This document shows positions 47,727 through 59,509 of a stretch of DNA of 64,000 nucleotides, one piece after another (position 1 is the first letter of the stretch; every line of letters begins with the position of its first letter). The notes under the pieces are model-generated. The model worked only from the letters and a program-made list of their open reading frames with translations, was not told the origin of the DNA and made no database searches. Made by a program: the position numbers and the translations under genes. This stretch comes from Kwoniella bestiolae CBS 10118 (taxonomy: Eukaryota; Basidiomycota; Tremellomycetes; Tremellales; Cryptococcaceae), in the NCBI RefSeq assembly GCF_000512585.2, contig NC_089242.1:3906001-3970000 (forward strand). Reading direction: 5' to 3'.

Positions 47727-48431
47727 TTCATCAGTTCAATGCTGTCCTCACTGTCAATCTGAATATCCACCTTCAATATCTTTCTTCTACTTTATTCTCA
47801 AATTCGATATGTTTGTTTCCGGAATATATTTACTCAAGTAACGACGTATCTTATCAACTACATTTCATCTAATACTTGTAACTCATGTCCAAATTATCGC
47901 TAAATCATCTTGCCACTCATCTTGACTCGATCTTTCCTCCGTATCTGCGATGATCCATCCTAGCGCATGTAGCTTTCTCCTTGTAGGATATATAATAAGT
48001 CTTGTCATAGGTTATATACATACTCTAGATATACCTTAGCGAAATCATGTAACGTCCAATGTTCCTCAACTCGATCTATATGTACTGTACTCAACGTAAA
48101 CGTGGTGGTACAGGTATATGCCCGATGGAAGTCTAGCAGATTCGAAACAAGCTCGATCTCGCTTTGATCTCCCATCTTCCAAATCTCTCACATCGATTCC
48201 GAGTGCTGCATACATGAAATCGTATCGATATGATAACCTATACGAACGATAGCTCTCGAGCTTTTCCCCTTTCCGCTTGCCAAGTTATCCTTAAAGGAGT
48301 TCGGCATAGCCCGTCACTATTTGATTCGCTTCCCTTTCGTCCTCTTCACTCAACCCCATTCACAAATTGAAAAGCATCACCTCACCTGCCTCTGCGAGCC
48401 TGTTCGTGACCATGGTTATCTCATCTTCATA
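47727..48431. other. Convergent intergenic region
   Basis: AT-rich, about 700 bp, no gene seen. It separates the GT4 gene from the island of paralogues. Confidence 0.5.
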
Positions 48432-49326
48432 TTAAGCTCGCACCCCAGCCGCATTTGGCCAGGTACCCATCGATGTCAGCTCGTCAACCAGCAATTTACT
48501 AGCTTGCTTCGCTTCCTGCTTAGCCACTTGCCGCAAGTTGTCTTCCCTTGAAAGTGACTCGTTCTTCCTGTATGGAACCGCTCCGAAATGCCTTTCGAAT
48601 TGTACCCTCGAAGGGCCGAGCATATACATCAACCTCCTGCCATTCACTGATCCCCAGTAGGGGCCTATGCCAAATAATAACCAAGTGGGTCAGCGCAATC
48701 GACAGACTCGCACTGTAGTGGCGAAAAAAGGATGATTACGAGCAGAGGTCCTTCTGCATAATGCCAGATTGCACTACCATGATGAGGTGATCCCCCGTAA
48801 AAGTTCAACTCGACACAATCCACTCACTTTTCACGGTGTAGTCACTATCGAACCATAGCCCCGGGGTGCGTACCGAGGCAAATGCTTTCGAGAAATGAGT
48901 CCATATCAGTGCCGCCGTGCCTGCCTTGGAAGGCATTAGATCTGCCTCCCCCACACTTGTGATGAGCATTCGGCTCACTTCGTTCAACGGACAGTATTGG
49001 GGGTATTTTGTCGATGTACAACGATCGTATCGGTACGTTCTGTTGGAAGCCCAGGGATCGGTTACAAACTTGAGAGAACCTGGCCCCACTGAGGCGCCGA
49101 CAAGAGCCAGCGCATCATTGTGATCGCTGTCTCCATCTTGGGTCGTACTGAGACCGTAATCGTGCGGAAATGTAGCTTGAGCATCTGATACCGGTCCGTA
49201 ACTGGAAAGACCTTGAGCAGATATTCCAATGGTATCGCTACCGCTTGTTGTTATATTCCCGTCATTTGGACACAAAATGTAATCGATTGACATGAGAGAT
49301 TTTGGGGTGGATCCATGACCAGTCAT
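48432..49326 (-). CDS. Unrecognised protein, paralogue family copy A
   Basis: Two exons: 49326-48828 and 48664-48432 (about 243 aa). The start is the first ATG in frame (MTGHGSTPKSLMSIDYILC). The core shared with copies B and C runs YRYDRC...YCPLNEVSRMLI..VGEAD, then LIWTHFSKAFASVRTPGLWF, then DYTVK, the intron, and YWGS followed by a helical segment with ASKLLVDELTSMG. It ends early (TWPNAAGVRA) compared with copy C. No signal peptide, membrane helix or known domain. The intron interrupts the core at the same place and phase (1) in all three copies, showing descent from one ancestor. Function unknown. Confidence 0.6.
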
Positions 49327-50017
49327 CACGGGTCGTTCTGGTACAGGCAAGTGGCAAGTCAAAAGTATGAAGTGTTATGACAGGACGTCGCCAAATCTGA
49401 AATCCCACAAAACCTTGAACGCAATGCACTGCTACCTCGAAATACATGAATGTACAGCTAAATGTTGCCCCAGCCTTCGCTTTCATCCTTTTCATTGGTG
49501 TAGTTTCTTTTGTTCAGAATCTCATCCTTTCAAGGTTATGTCTCTGAGGCTGACAGGGAGACGCACCGCCCAACAGTGCGCCTGTGGCAGAAGCAACAAT
49601 CCAAGATGTGTTAGGGAGTCGCAGCGGAACAAGGGATACGGCCTTAGTCGAAGCTGTTGCAGTTCTCAGATGATTCCATTCTGCAGATACTGCTCCGTGA
49701 AAATTCCAAGACTCTCCAACATGGCGTCTTACCACAAGAGCTCTGTTTGCGCTGTTTGTGTTCCCGTGGATATGGATGATTCTAGTACTCTGTTGATGGT
49801 GATGTTTCCGTGAAAAAGTTCAGCTAGCTCCGGCTCCGAACAACCAGATAAACAATCGAATGTGCCGGCTTTGTCACGTTTGATAGTACATGAAACTGAT
49901 CATGGAAGACATAAAATCCACTTGCATGCAGTCAGTACGATGCGTACACCGCGGACGTGAGCGTGAATAGGAATGCACATAGTCCAGTGAATATGTTTAC
50001 AGCTCATGCCTTCCAAA
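49327..50017. other. Intergenic within the paralogue island
   Basis: No confident gene. A minus-strand frame at 49514-49735 is open but not convincing. Confidence 0.4.
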
Positions 50018-50862
50018 TTATTTCACTAGGTCATTGATAGAGCTTGCCACAACAGTATACATACAATACAATGCCTCAGACATGTCCAGAGCATTTCCTA
50101 ACTTATCTCCCTCATTGCCTGGTCTACTCACGATCACGATTACTAATACAACCTGCCTCCTGATCTTGCGGTATCGACATTCCACCAAAAGTCCTGAGAT
50201 CAAACGACAGTAGTAGCTGGTCAAAATCAGTCATGCCGAATGGGTCCGTTGCATTGTGATGTTGAGTCGTCGAACTTGTCCCTGTGACCTCTGCGTGGTT
50301 GATAGACGGCAGCCATTTGGATCGCAGGTCCAGCAAGACGTCGAGAGCACGATCCGGCGCTTGCCATGTTGTCACTTCCTGTCAGCTTGTTCATGATTCG
50401 AGAGAACTCACCTAATCGACGCATCAAATCTATCTGCAAAGGAGTCAGCATCTGATGCGGATACAAATCGAGGCGAGGCCACTCACGCAGCTATCCAGAT
50501 GTTCGACATTGGTTCCACTTCCGCTGGCGCCGGGGTCAGCTCCTACCTCACTGAGCATGAACACTGAAGCGGCACCGAATGTGATTTGGACTCGAAGGAG
50601 GAAGTAAGTGTTCAGTCACTCTCCTTATCGGTCTCACTTACTCAACGTCATGGGAGCGTTGTCAAAGCCGTGCAGCGTGTGATAGAGCTGAGGTCAGCGC
50701 CAATCTCGACCCCTCACTCACCTTTCGTAACTTCAGTATCGACAAGGCGGCACTGTCACATCTGGTAGAGGTCTTTCATCGGCTTCGAATCTACCTGGAT
50801 GAGCCTTCCATTCGCGGCCCCACATAGATAGGATGGACTCAGAATGTCACACATGAGGGCAA
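50018..50862 (-). pseudogene. Fungal transcription-factor C-terminal fragment (Zn2Cys6-type), probably incomplete
   Basis: Exon pieces on the minus strand chain in frame through plausible splice sites: CDSAALSILKLRK, LYHTLHGFDNAPMTL, then QITFGAASVFMLSEVGADPG to HLDSC, then IDLMRRL, then VTTWQAPDRALDVLLDLRSK at 50374-50124. A stop lies at 50124. If a 34-nt intron with its donor at ~50128 is removed, the frame continues to a stop at 50018. The pattern (helix-rich segments ending in a LLDLRSKW-type helix, then an acidic, Phe-rich tail) matches the C-terminal part of fungal-specific transcription-factor domains. No Zn2Cys6 N terminus was found upstream, where frames are broken, so this looks like a decayed or truncated gene. 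Boundaries are approximate. Confidence 0.35.
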
Positions 50863-51921
50863 AATCTGAAATGGAGCCAGGACAGGTGACCATTAGACTC
50901 GCGGTATGGCCCGCTATGGACGCAATCAAGGGTCTTGATCCTGAAACGGATCATCTCGTATCCATTACACGGAAAGAGAACGGAGAAAGTGCGCGTCCCA
51001 TCCGCATGCACCATTCGGGTTTTAAGCGGAGTGAATAGGCGGGTAATGAATCCCGAAGACATGAGAAGTCTAAAGCTCTTCAAACCCCAATGCCTGTCGC
51101 CAACTGAGGAGGTGGTGTTGTAAGACACCTGATTTGGGATTGGCTCAACCACCAGATGGCTTGCTCATGAGAAGTCGAACAGACCAAGCTTCGCCAGTAT
51201 CTGCGAGGACCTGAGATGAGAACGTCTAGATAAGCCACTGCTCCGCTTGTTCACCAAGCGCTGGTTCTCCGAATTGCGATCTTCAGCTTTTCCAAGTTGT
51301 GGTGTTGCGGTCGATAAGCCTCACACCTTGAGAGTCTTCGACGTGCTTGTATAGACGTAATCATGCCTGACTGGATGACAGTGGTCGGCTTCACCAAGGT
51401 TCTCAAGCATGGTCCAACAGGTAACGAGACTGTCAACCCTCAAGGTGGCGCCGTGGTATAAATATCCAAAACCGCGAGGCTTCTTGTCACGGTTCAGACG
51501 CGATTTTGTGGTTGTGTCTGCATCAGCCAGACGTTGGTAGATATTTAACGCACACGTAGAGCTGATGCTGGCAATTTCTACCTAAATCTCCGCCGTTAAA
51601 CAATTCTGGTTCGCCTTCTGCAAGAGTAGGAGTGTATGCTATTATAACGCGTAAGAGAGTAGATAAATGACATCGCAGATGGCAGCTTGCCTGCTTTTCG
51701 CCGAAATAGTGCAATTCCCCTTCAGCTTTCACATCTATCGGAGCCTCAACAGAAGTCAAAAGGTGTGTCTGAGGCAGAACAGATCCTTCCAAAGGGTCAG
51801 GAAACTAAGCTCATAAGAATTCAGATATGTAAATCGAGGACTATCAACAAGAATACGCTAAAAGCGTCGTGGTTCAAAATATCTTTTCTTGTCAGTCAAA
51901 TGAAAGCATATATATTGCGCT
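50863..51921. other. Region between transcription-factor fragment and copy B
   Basis: Scattered short coding-like pieces on the minus strand (for example a frame from an ATG near 51411, MLENLGEADHCHPVRHDY) that I could not assemble. They may be the decayed N-terminal part of the transcription factor. Confidence 0.3.
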
Positions 51922-52977
51922 TCAGTAAGCGTATCGATGCTGATGCCACCTCATCAAACTCGGTTCCACCAGGTCAGCACACATCCTCTTCACAGTTTTG
52001 ATTTCTTCCATCATCTCCTCTGTCATCTTCCAGCTCGGGTCCACCTCAAGAGCGATCGAGCTCTCTTGCTCAATAACATAACGGGTCAAAAGCTCACTTG
52101 CCTCCTCAGCATCCCGTCTGGCTAGTTGATGGATGTTCTGATCGACCAGGGGGGAAGGTTTATATTAGAGGTCGGCCTGATTGAGCCATGAGCGGAAACC
52201 ACTTTGGGAATCCGACAAGGCTTTGCGATAATTCCCTGTCGAACCTGATCCCCAAAGTTTGTCTAGCGGTAGGACGCACACATCACGAGTCAGGCATAGA
52301 GGACAGAAGTAATGGGAGGAGTAAAGGTCAAACTCACATTTGACTTGGTAAAATCCCGGCAATATCCGTTCATCCCCCCTGATCTCAGAGTAAACATGTG
52401 GGAGATACGTCCAGAGATACTGCCTTTTGTTGTTCTCCCATGAGCGTAATGGTGCCTCGCCATACTTTTCAATGAGACAATGAGCCAGCTCATTGACGGC
52501 TGAATACTCGTCGCTCTCATCCCTGATACGTTGTCTCGTACGATAACGTGCACGAGAAGGAGGTACATCCGTCGCTGGAGTCGATGCTGATGCCGCTCTA
52601 TGTACCTTGGCGTCACTCTGTCCCTCGCAGGTGAGTGGATACATTGTAACCATCATAATTGGCGCTGTACGCTTTGGCGGAACCTCAGAGACGCTCGATG
52701 AAGATTCGATGAAGCTATCATGATCCCTCTTGTTGCTATCATGAGCTCTGCTGTTGGTATAGTGATCTCTGTCGTTGCTATCGTGATGTCTCTCGTTGCC
52801 ACCATGATCGCCAGGCGTCCGGTCAGAGCTTCTACCTACGTCTTGGTTGGGAGATCCGTTCGATAGCCCTGGGTTTGATGAAGCAGGAGTAGTGTTGATA
52901 TGGTCGTCTACGGTATCAGCATCATTATTCAGAATGCTATTGACTGCCATCGTAAATCCTGGAGTTGACCCCGACAT
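51922..52977 (-). pseudogene. Paralogue family copy B, interrupted by an in-frame stop
   Basis: Start chosen at 52977 (MSGSTPGFTMAVNSILNND); an upstream in-frame ATG at 53085 adds 36 codons. Exon 1 52977-52338, exon 2 from 52262. The N-terminal half is disordered with an NDRDH/NKRDHD-type repeat. The family core follows: YRTRQRIRDESDEYSAVNEL, LIEKYGEAPLRSWE, YLWTYLPHVYSEI, the phase-1 intron, then LWGSGSTGNYRKALSDSQSG, FRSW. A TAA at 52165-52167 ends the frame after ~245 aa. Beyond it the same frame stays open for 80 codons and matches the C-terminal part of copy C (LARRDAEEASELL against LVEQDSRKASELF, then DLVEPSLM against MVKPSLL), ending at 51922. So the TAA looks like a recent nonsense change, or the product is now a shorter protein. 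Confidence 0.5.
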
Positions 52978-53085
52978 TTCTAATGGATTGTTTTCGTTTG
53001 CTTGATGTAATGACTCGAGGAGGTGAAAGAAAGAAAGAAAAGCACAATTTCTTTCGAGAGGCTCGAACAAATTGGTATATTTCAT

Positions 53086-53365
53086 GTACTCTACACTGAG
53101 GTATGATAGGTCAGTGTATGCAGATGTGCGTCTTCTCTCCTTTGGTTGGAAGCCAAGAAACCACTCCCTTCATGGAGAAGATGGTCAATATAGGTTCGTT
53201 TCAAGCGAAAGGTCACGTATCCCTCAAGAAAGGATGTATGCACGGAGAGGCTGCATTCAAGCAAGTCGAATCTCCGAGAGAATAGTCAACGTCATACCCG
53301 ATCTTTCTGGCGCAGAAACTGTTAGACTATCTGACACATGTTGGATGCTCAGCAGTGAAACCCAA
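53086..53365. other. Gap between paralogue copies B and C
   Basis: About 280 bp; no gene seen. Contains the presumed copy B promoter and copy C 3' end. Confidence 0.4.
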
Positions 53366-54416
53366 CTAGAACGTTTGGTCTATCCGACCAGGGATTGAGG
53401 TTGGTTCTTCGATCTCTCGAGCTCGCTTCTGTATCATCGCAGAGCTCCTTCGGCAAATCACCTCATATCTCTTCCGATTCAGCTCTAACAAACTCGGCTT
53501 AACCATTTCGGACAGCTTGTCCACCACCCTTTTGATCTCATCTCTGAACTCCGGCTCGGTCCTATCGATGCGACTCCATCCACCAATACTCGTAATCTGA
53601 TCTACGAATAATTCGCTTGCCTTCCTCGAATCCTGCTCGACCAACTTTTCGATTTTTTCATTGATTGTGAGGTTGTGATCATTTTCCATAAGAGTGCTGT
53701 CGTACCAACTACGAAACTTGTTTCTTGAGCGTTCGAGAACATCAAGGTATTGCCCGGAGCCCCCTGATCCCCAGTAGGCGCCTGCAGGACACATTCACAT
53801 AAGCAAGATAGCAAGTCAAACAACAATCAATGATAGTTGTTGGAGCGATATAAGCCAAGAACCGAAAAAAGATACTATACTCACATTTTGCCGTATAACC
53901 ATCATGGAACCATCTTTCCGGCATGGTATAAATCGATTTGAAAGCTTTCGAGAGATGGGTCCACAGAAATCCCTTTCTCTCCTCATGGCATCTTGATACA
54001 TTTGTTTCTCCAAACTCTTCAACGAGCATATAACCTATTTGGTCAGTTGGGCAGTACGCAGTGCTTTCGTCTCGTTGCCTTCGATGTGTCCGATAGACCT
54101 TCTCGCGACTGCTTAGACTTTTAGTAACAGTTGTGAGTGGAACCGATGATCCTGGGACGTGCCCTGACGTTGAATGAAGAGTCTGCTCAGAACTAGACAG
54201 AAGGCAGGGTAACCCCCGTGATTGGGTCAACGCTGAATGATTGGAGTGTTGGTGTTTCGATCGTTCAAATACATGGTCCGACGCCGTAGACACTTCACAG
54301 TACGGCTTGGTATTGCCGCAATCGAAGTTGAAGTCAGTCGCAGTCGGTGTCGGGGATGTGTCTTCGCAGTTTAGTAAATCTTTGATTTGAATCCCAGTCT
54401 TTCGAGGGTTCGACAT
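53366..54416 (-). CDS. Unrecognised protein, paralogue family copy C (full length)
   Basis: Two exons: 54416-53885 and 53781-53366 (about 315 aa). The N terminus (MSNPRKTGIQIKDLLNCEDT) is followed by a disordered Ser/His-rich stretch. The core reads YRTHRRQRDESTAYCPTDQI, MLVEEFGETNVSRCHEE, FLWTHLSKAFKSIYTMPERW, DGYTAK, the phase-1 intron, YWGSGGSGQYLDVLERSRNK, FRSW. A helical, charged C terminus follows: EKIEKLVEQDSRKASELFVD, QITSIGGW, VVDKLSEMVKPSLLELNRKR, and a basic end (RSSAMIQKRAREIEEP). This is the longest and best reference copy. The RxxRDES motif and C-terminal basic helix could bind nucleic acid, but that is speculation. No known family. Confidence 0.65.
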
Positions 54417-55651
54417 GCTTGCGAGACTGGACAGATGGATATCTGAGGGTAAGAGTAATCGAAATATGTTCTATGATAAAAGCGGATAGAGTGGATTTAT
54501 AGATGTTGCTCTACACAAATATCCAAACTCGACTGTAAGTCTCTTTACAATCTTGTTTCGGATTGCACAGCATACCTGGCTCTGACTCTCACCTCGCCCT
54601 TTGTTCATGTCCAACGAGAACGTGGTAACATCTCAATAAAGGATGCATCTGGATATAACATTGCTCGCCATCGACCCTTTGCGTGATTGTCGAATTGTTT
54701 GGACAAGTTATACTGCGTCTCTGATTTCCTTCCATTCTGCAATAGAACGTCAGCTGTTTCGCACGTCTGCCTCTGATCGCACCTTTGTAATCTCATGTGG
54801 TTTCGGCTGATCGTACAAGCTTATAAAGTAGAAAAATGAGACAAATGACTGTGATTTTTGCTTTATATTTTGCTTACCTGTATACCAGGGATTCTTGATA
54901 ATGGCTTGGCTACCGTTACGAAGCGAGTGAGCAAGCACCCACCCACTCTTCATACCTGATAGAGTGAAGCCGGCGGTATACCATAGACTGCAGTAAGGGA
55001 ACTACGTCACTGACACTTGTATGTACAGTACAGGTAGTACCAGTACCCTGAGAGATCTTTGATCGATCTCATCTCATCTCCTGATTTCAACCTCCACCAA
55101 ATGGTTCAAACCTCCACCAAATCGCTCCACTCCAGCTACTACTACTGCCATTCAAAATTTCAAATGAATAATCTCAAAAGCATTCACCGTTCTGACGACC
55201 AAACCGATAACGATAGAATGATGGTGGAACAAGACATGAGACCGACGGAGTACTCGTAGCTCGTAGTACACCTTAGGCCATGAGCATACCCAAGATGAGA
55301 TGATGATGAGCTGAATAATCATAGTCAATCATAATCCATCATATGTTCTTACGTTGAATTGTCGTTGCCCTCGGTTACCGACGTCACTCTATCATATATA
55401 ATAAAATTATAGACGTATATGTTATGGTACATTCCTCTTTTGGCGTCTTTCATCTACCTCTTCATCGCATTGCCTCTTCGAAGGCTGACCGGCAAATTGT
55501 ACCAGATCGAGATACGTGATTGACTGGACACCGTTCCGCAACAACAGGTCTATCATCACTAGTGGTCACTCCAACATATTGGATACACGTTGACTACTGA
55601 ATCGGTAAAATTTCCTTACACTCACCTACAACCCAAACAGCACATCCCATA
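54417..55651. other. Divergent intergenic region
   Basis: About 1.2 kb between copy C and the MFS gene. Short frames only; nothing recognised. AT-rich run near 55395-55415. Confidence 0.45.
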
Positions 55652-58268
55652 ATGCCTTACAACGCCTTCCAGACCACATTGGTAGGAACCATCATCAGAT
55701 TAGTATCGGGTAATAGACTATTGAAATATCGAGATGAGATAGAATGTCCCCATCGATACACAAAGGAGGAGATAGCCAGAAGAACGTCAGAGAAACAGAC
55801 ACCCGTTCCACGCAAAGTATCACGATACGAGACCCCCTCATCCAACGATGACGCTACGATAGTAGAAGGTCAGAACACACCGCGTAGATCAGACTCGGAT
55901 GAGACAATCATCGATGAGAATCAGGACCAGGAAAATATCAAGAACTTGCAAAAGGGGAGAGGGGAGAAGACGGTGGGGCAGTATAAGGATAATCGTACCG
56001 ATAGGATGGCGAATAACGAACAACAAGCTGAAGAAGGGTTTAAGGAAGATCCGAATTTGGTGACTTGGTATGGCGATGATGATCCGGAGAACCCGTGAGT
56101 CGCTCTTATGTCCACTGTCCCTTGTCCTGGTTGATGTCACTGGATCACTCACCGCCCATACTTTTCAATACCACGTATGGAATATGAGCTGACATCAGCT
56201 CAACTGTGCAGTTATAACTGGTCGACAAGGTACAAGACCTTTGTCGCTCTACAGATGTCTTTCCTCACTTTCGCAGTCTACATTGGGTCCTCAATCTATT
56301 CAGCAGGTATAGAGGGTATAATGGAACAGTTCACCGTATCCCAAACTACAGCTTTGGTGGGATTAACAGCGTTCGTCATTGGTTATGGAGTTGGACCGAT
56401 GCTATGGTCACCAATCACCGAGCTATCAAATGTTGGAAGAATGCCAGTCTGTGAGTGCAGCCTTGCCAACTTCAGGTCTCAACAAACCCATGAGGAGTTG
56501 ACCATGTGATGATTTGACGATAGACGTCGCTACTCTCTTCATTTTCGTCGCCTTGCAATTCCCAACGATATATGCCAACGTGAGCTGCCCTTCTCCTGTT
56601 GCATCCACCAGAAGTCAACTCACTGATATCTATTGATAGAATATCCACACCTTGCTTGCCATGCGATTCTTCGCTGGTTTCTTCGGTAGTCCCGCTTTAG
56701 CCGTAGGAGGTGCAACCATGGGAGATGTGAGCGTCATTTCATTCGTTGACTTTCTGATGTGGTTCACTGAGACTGATGCATCATTGGTATTGCAGATGTT
56801 CAAACCCAAACATCTAGCTTATGCGATCGGAGTATGGGGTTGCGGAGCAGTATGTGGTCCAGTCATCGGTCCACTCTTGGGTGGATTCACATATCAGGCG
56901 AAAGGGTGGACTTGGCCATTATGGTGAGCAATCACTCCATCTGTTTGCGTCTCCGTTCAACGACAAACCGATACTGACAAATACCAAACAGGGTCCTTGT
57001 ATGGCTTTCAGGAGGATGTCTCGTGTTAATCTGTATCTTCTTCCCGGAGACGTCAGGTAAAAATGTAGGTTGAGTCCTGAATTCACACTTCCCGAATCTG
57101 CCTTGTGATACTGACAACATCTCATCAATGCGCAGATCTTACACCGTAGGATGTTAAGACTACGACGAATCACCGGCAACAACGATCTGAAGACTCAAGC
57201 CATGATCGATTCCAGCCACTTGTCAGGCGGTAGAGTAGTCTATGAAGCGTTGGTCAAACCATTCGTACTGTTCTTCGACCCCATCTTACTGGTCTACAAT
57301 ACCTACCTCGCCCTTATCTATGGTATGTCCACTTCATTTACCTTGATCATCAGGTCTATGCTGATCATGCTTCACACCAGGTCTCCTTTACATTTGGTTT
57401 GAAAGTTTCCCCTTGGTGTACATGGAAGTTCACGGGTTCAACCCTGGAGAGTCTGGTACAGCGTGAGTGTCCGCCTCACTCTGCCATCTAAGGGCCTGAC
57501 TGATCATCGGAATTAGCTTCTTGGGTATCTTCGTCGGTGCATGGGCAGCCTGTGCAGTGTTCTGTTATTATATCCATAGATACCTGGAACCAATCTTTGA
57601 TGCCAATAGTGAGTACCCCTTCCCCCTGCACCCGAATCTCTTTCCCACTCAATAGTTCAGACGCTAATCAAATGAATTTCATGTGACAGACGGCCTGATC
57701 CCATGCCCTGAGATCCGCCTCTACCCCGCTCCCATCGCTGCCGTCTGTATCCCAATTGCGATGTTCGGCTTCGGCTGGTCAGGGCAATACGAGTCCGTCC
57801 ATTGGATCGTCCCAACAATATTCACTGGATTCTTCGGTATCGGCGCTTTCATCCTGTTCCAGTGCATTTTCGCGTATTTCGGGTGAGTTCTGCATCATCC
57901 CCTTCATTCAGCTGCACTGGAAGAGCCAAAGCTGATGATGGATGGATTGATCATTCTAGTGATGTATTCTACGAGGAGATCAGCTCCGTCTTTACCCTCA
58001 ATGATCTCTTCCGATCTTCATGGGGTGCTGCGTTCCCGTTGTTCGCCCATGCTTTGTTCAAGCACTTGGGCATTGGGGGAGGTAACAGTCTGCTAGGTGG
58101 TTTGGCATGCTTATTCGTACCTGCTCCGTTCTTGTTTATCAAGTAGTAAGTGGTCCTAACCGCTCTTCATCAAAGAAAGTGTGCTGGAAGATATGCTGAT
58201 GATCTGTTATTGCGAATAGTGGTCATAAGATTAGGGAAAGGAGTAGATACGCTTCCAACAAGAGTTAG
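55652..58268 (+). CDS. MFS transporter, DHA1 drug/polyamine type
   Basis: Proton-coupled exporter of the major facilitator superfamily, related to the fungal TPO/FLU multidrug and polyamine exporters. Twelve exons: 55652-56094, 56212-56450, 56524-56579, 56640-56726, 56796-56923, 56992-57064, 57136-57322, 57381-57462, 57517-57608, 57690-57882, 57960-58145, 58220-58268 (about 604 aa). A long disordered N terminus ends in the family motif DDPENPYNWS. Twelve helices follow: for example ALVGLTAFVIGYGVGPMLWS, then the SELSNVGRMP loop, AMRFFAGFFGSPALAVGGAT (helix 4), and GVWGCGAVCGPVIGPLLGGF (helix 5, the antiporter G-rich motif). Later helices include FGFGWSGQYESVHWIVPTI and GAFILFQCIFAYF. The C-terminal tail is short and basic (HKIRERSRYASNKS-type). 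All junctions keep frame. Substrate unknown. Confidence 0.9.
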
Positions 58269-58645
58269 GCGATACATGATCAAGATACTTATAATAGATT
58301 TCGCAACGCCAGGGGGAGAAGGAGATGGGACCCGAATTTACGTGACAATGTTACATGGTCGTTCGATGTAACGTTGATTGGGCAGTGAAGATGGAGAATA
58401 GAATATAACACATAGAATAATCACAGTATAATGCGTATAATAAGCGATGACTGCGAAACGACAGACCGAAGATTAGATCCTATGTAGCAGTATGCATGGT
58501 CGCGAGTCATACAGATGCGACTAAATTGTGCAATCGCAAGATCTGGTGTTCATAGAGGTTAAAGCTACATTCATGCACAATTACAAACTATTTGATACAT
58601 CATACGCATTCGAGAAGACCAATGTCCGATTTCCATGTGCAATAC
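58269..58645. other. Convergent 3' region
   Basis: Between the MFS and DUF2231-like 3' ends; no gene seen. Confidence 0.5.
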
Positions 58646-59509
58646 CTACTCCCCTTTCTCCTTGACTTCTTTCCCATGACCTTGTCGTTGTATACCCATG
58701 GCGTACTCGTATACCAGTCGTCCACCCAACATGGCAGCTGGACATATCAAGTACACATCAATGTCGATGTCTTCGGGCGTCCAATGGATATATGGGAAGG
58801 CTCACAGTATAACAACGCAGGTAGTGCGAGGGCATTGAGGATAGTCGTAGTTTGAGGTAATGGTTCGCCCGGGTAGAACCATCCTCTGTACCTATGTAAA
58901 GCGAAACGAACAAAGCACCATCAGCACAATACAGTTCCTCACCTATTCCTATTCGTTCAAGTATGATGAGAGAGTATGCTGATAAGAGATATGAAGCGAG
59001 GGATGTTCCAAGAGCAAGTGATAGACCCACCAATTATAAGCCGCAAGGGCCACCACCATATCATTCAAACTAGCATGTTTAACCGTCATCTTCACCTTCC
59101 TCCCGCCATTATCCCTCATATTCCAAGCCGAGTCAAAGACTTTAGACCAATCCTGGCCCTTCTCAAAGTACTCCTTTCTGATCAACTCGTACGCCTCCCC
59201 CGCTCCGGTAATGATAGCAGGCAGGGCTGAGACGACGCCCGCTCCAGCAGCGTAGAACCCCAGGGTCGACAAGGTAGCTCGGGGAGGGAGGACGGATGTG
59301 GGGTAGATTGAGAGTGGTAAGAGGTCTAGGGTTGTGATACCGAATGAAGCTGTTAGGAAGGCGATGGGCCAATGGACCGTAGCTGGGTGGATAGGGTGGC
59401 CAGCCGAGAGGTCATCGTGTCCTGGCACTTGGCCTTGGAGTAGCTGGGAGGACTCGTGCGCTACTTCTTCGGCTTGGCCTGAGGTGGTTGAGCGGGTCGA
59501 TACGGGCAT
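58646..59509 (-). CDS. DUF2231-like four-helix membrane protein
   Basis: Small integral membrane protein of the DUF2231 type, widespread and uncharacterised. Three exons: 59509-59031, 58891-58806, 58737-58646 (about 218 aa). After a Ser/Thr/Gln N terminus comes the signature GHPIHPATVHWPIAFLTASF, where the His-Pro and His-Trp-Pro-residues are the family hallmark. Further helices follow: STLGFYAAGAGVVSALPAII (then TGAGE), HASLNDMVVALAAYNWWY and a last hydrophobic stretch (ILNALALPALLYSAMLGGRL). The short charged tail reads QRQGHGKEVKEKGE. Junctions restore W-Y and Y-S codons exactly. Family call is from the GHP..HP..HWP motif and helix pattern; role unknown. Confidence 0.75.

Noticed and set aside
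50700..50826. Plus-strand peptide-like stretch (DPSLTFRNFSIDKAALSHLV)
   Set aside because: It overlaps the minus-strand transcription-factor exons, which chain through splice sites; the plus-strand version has no start or flanking exons.
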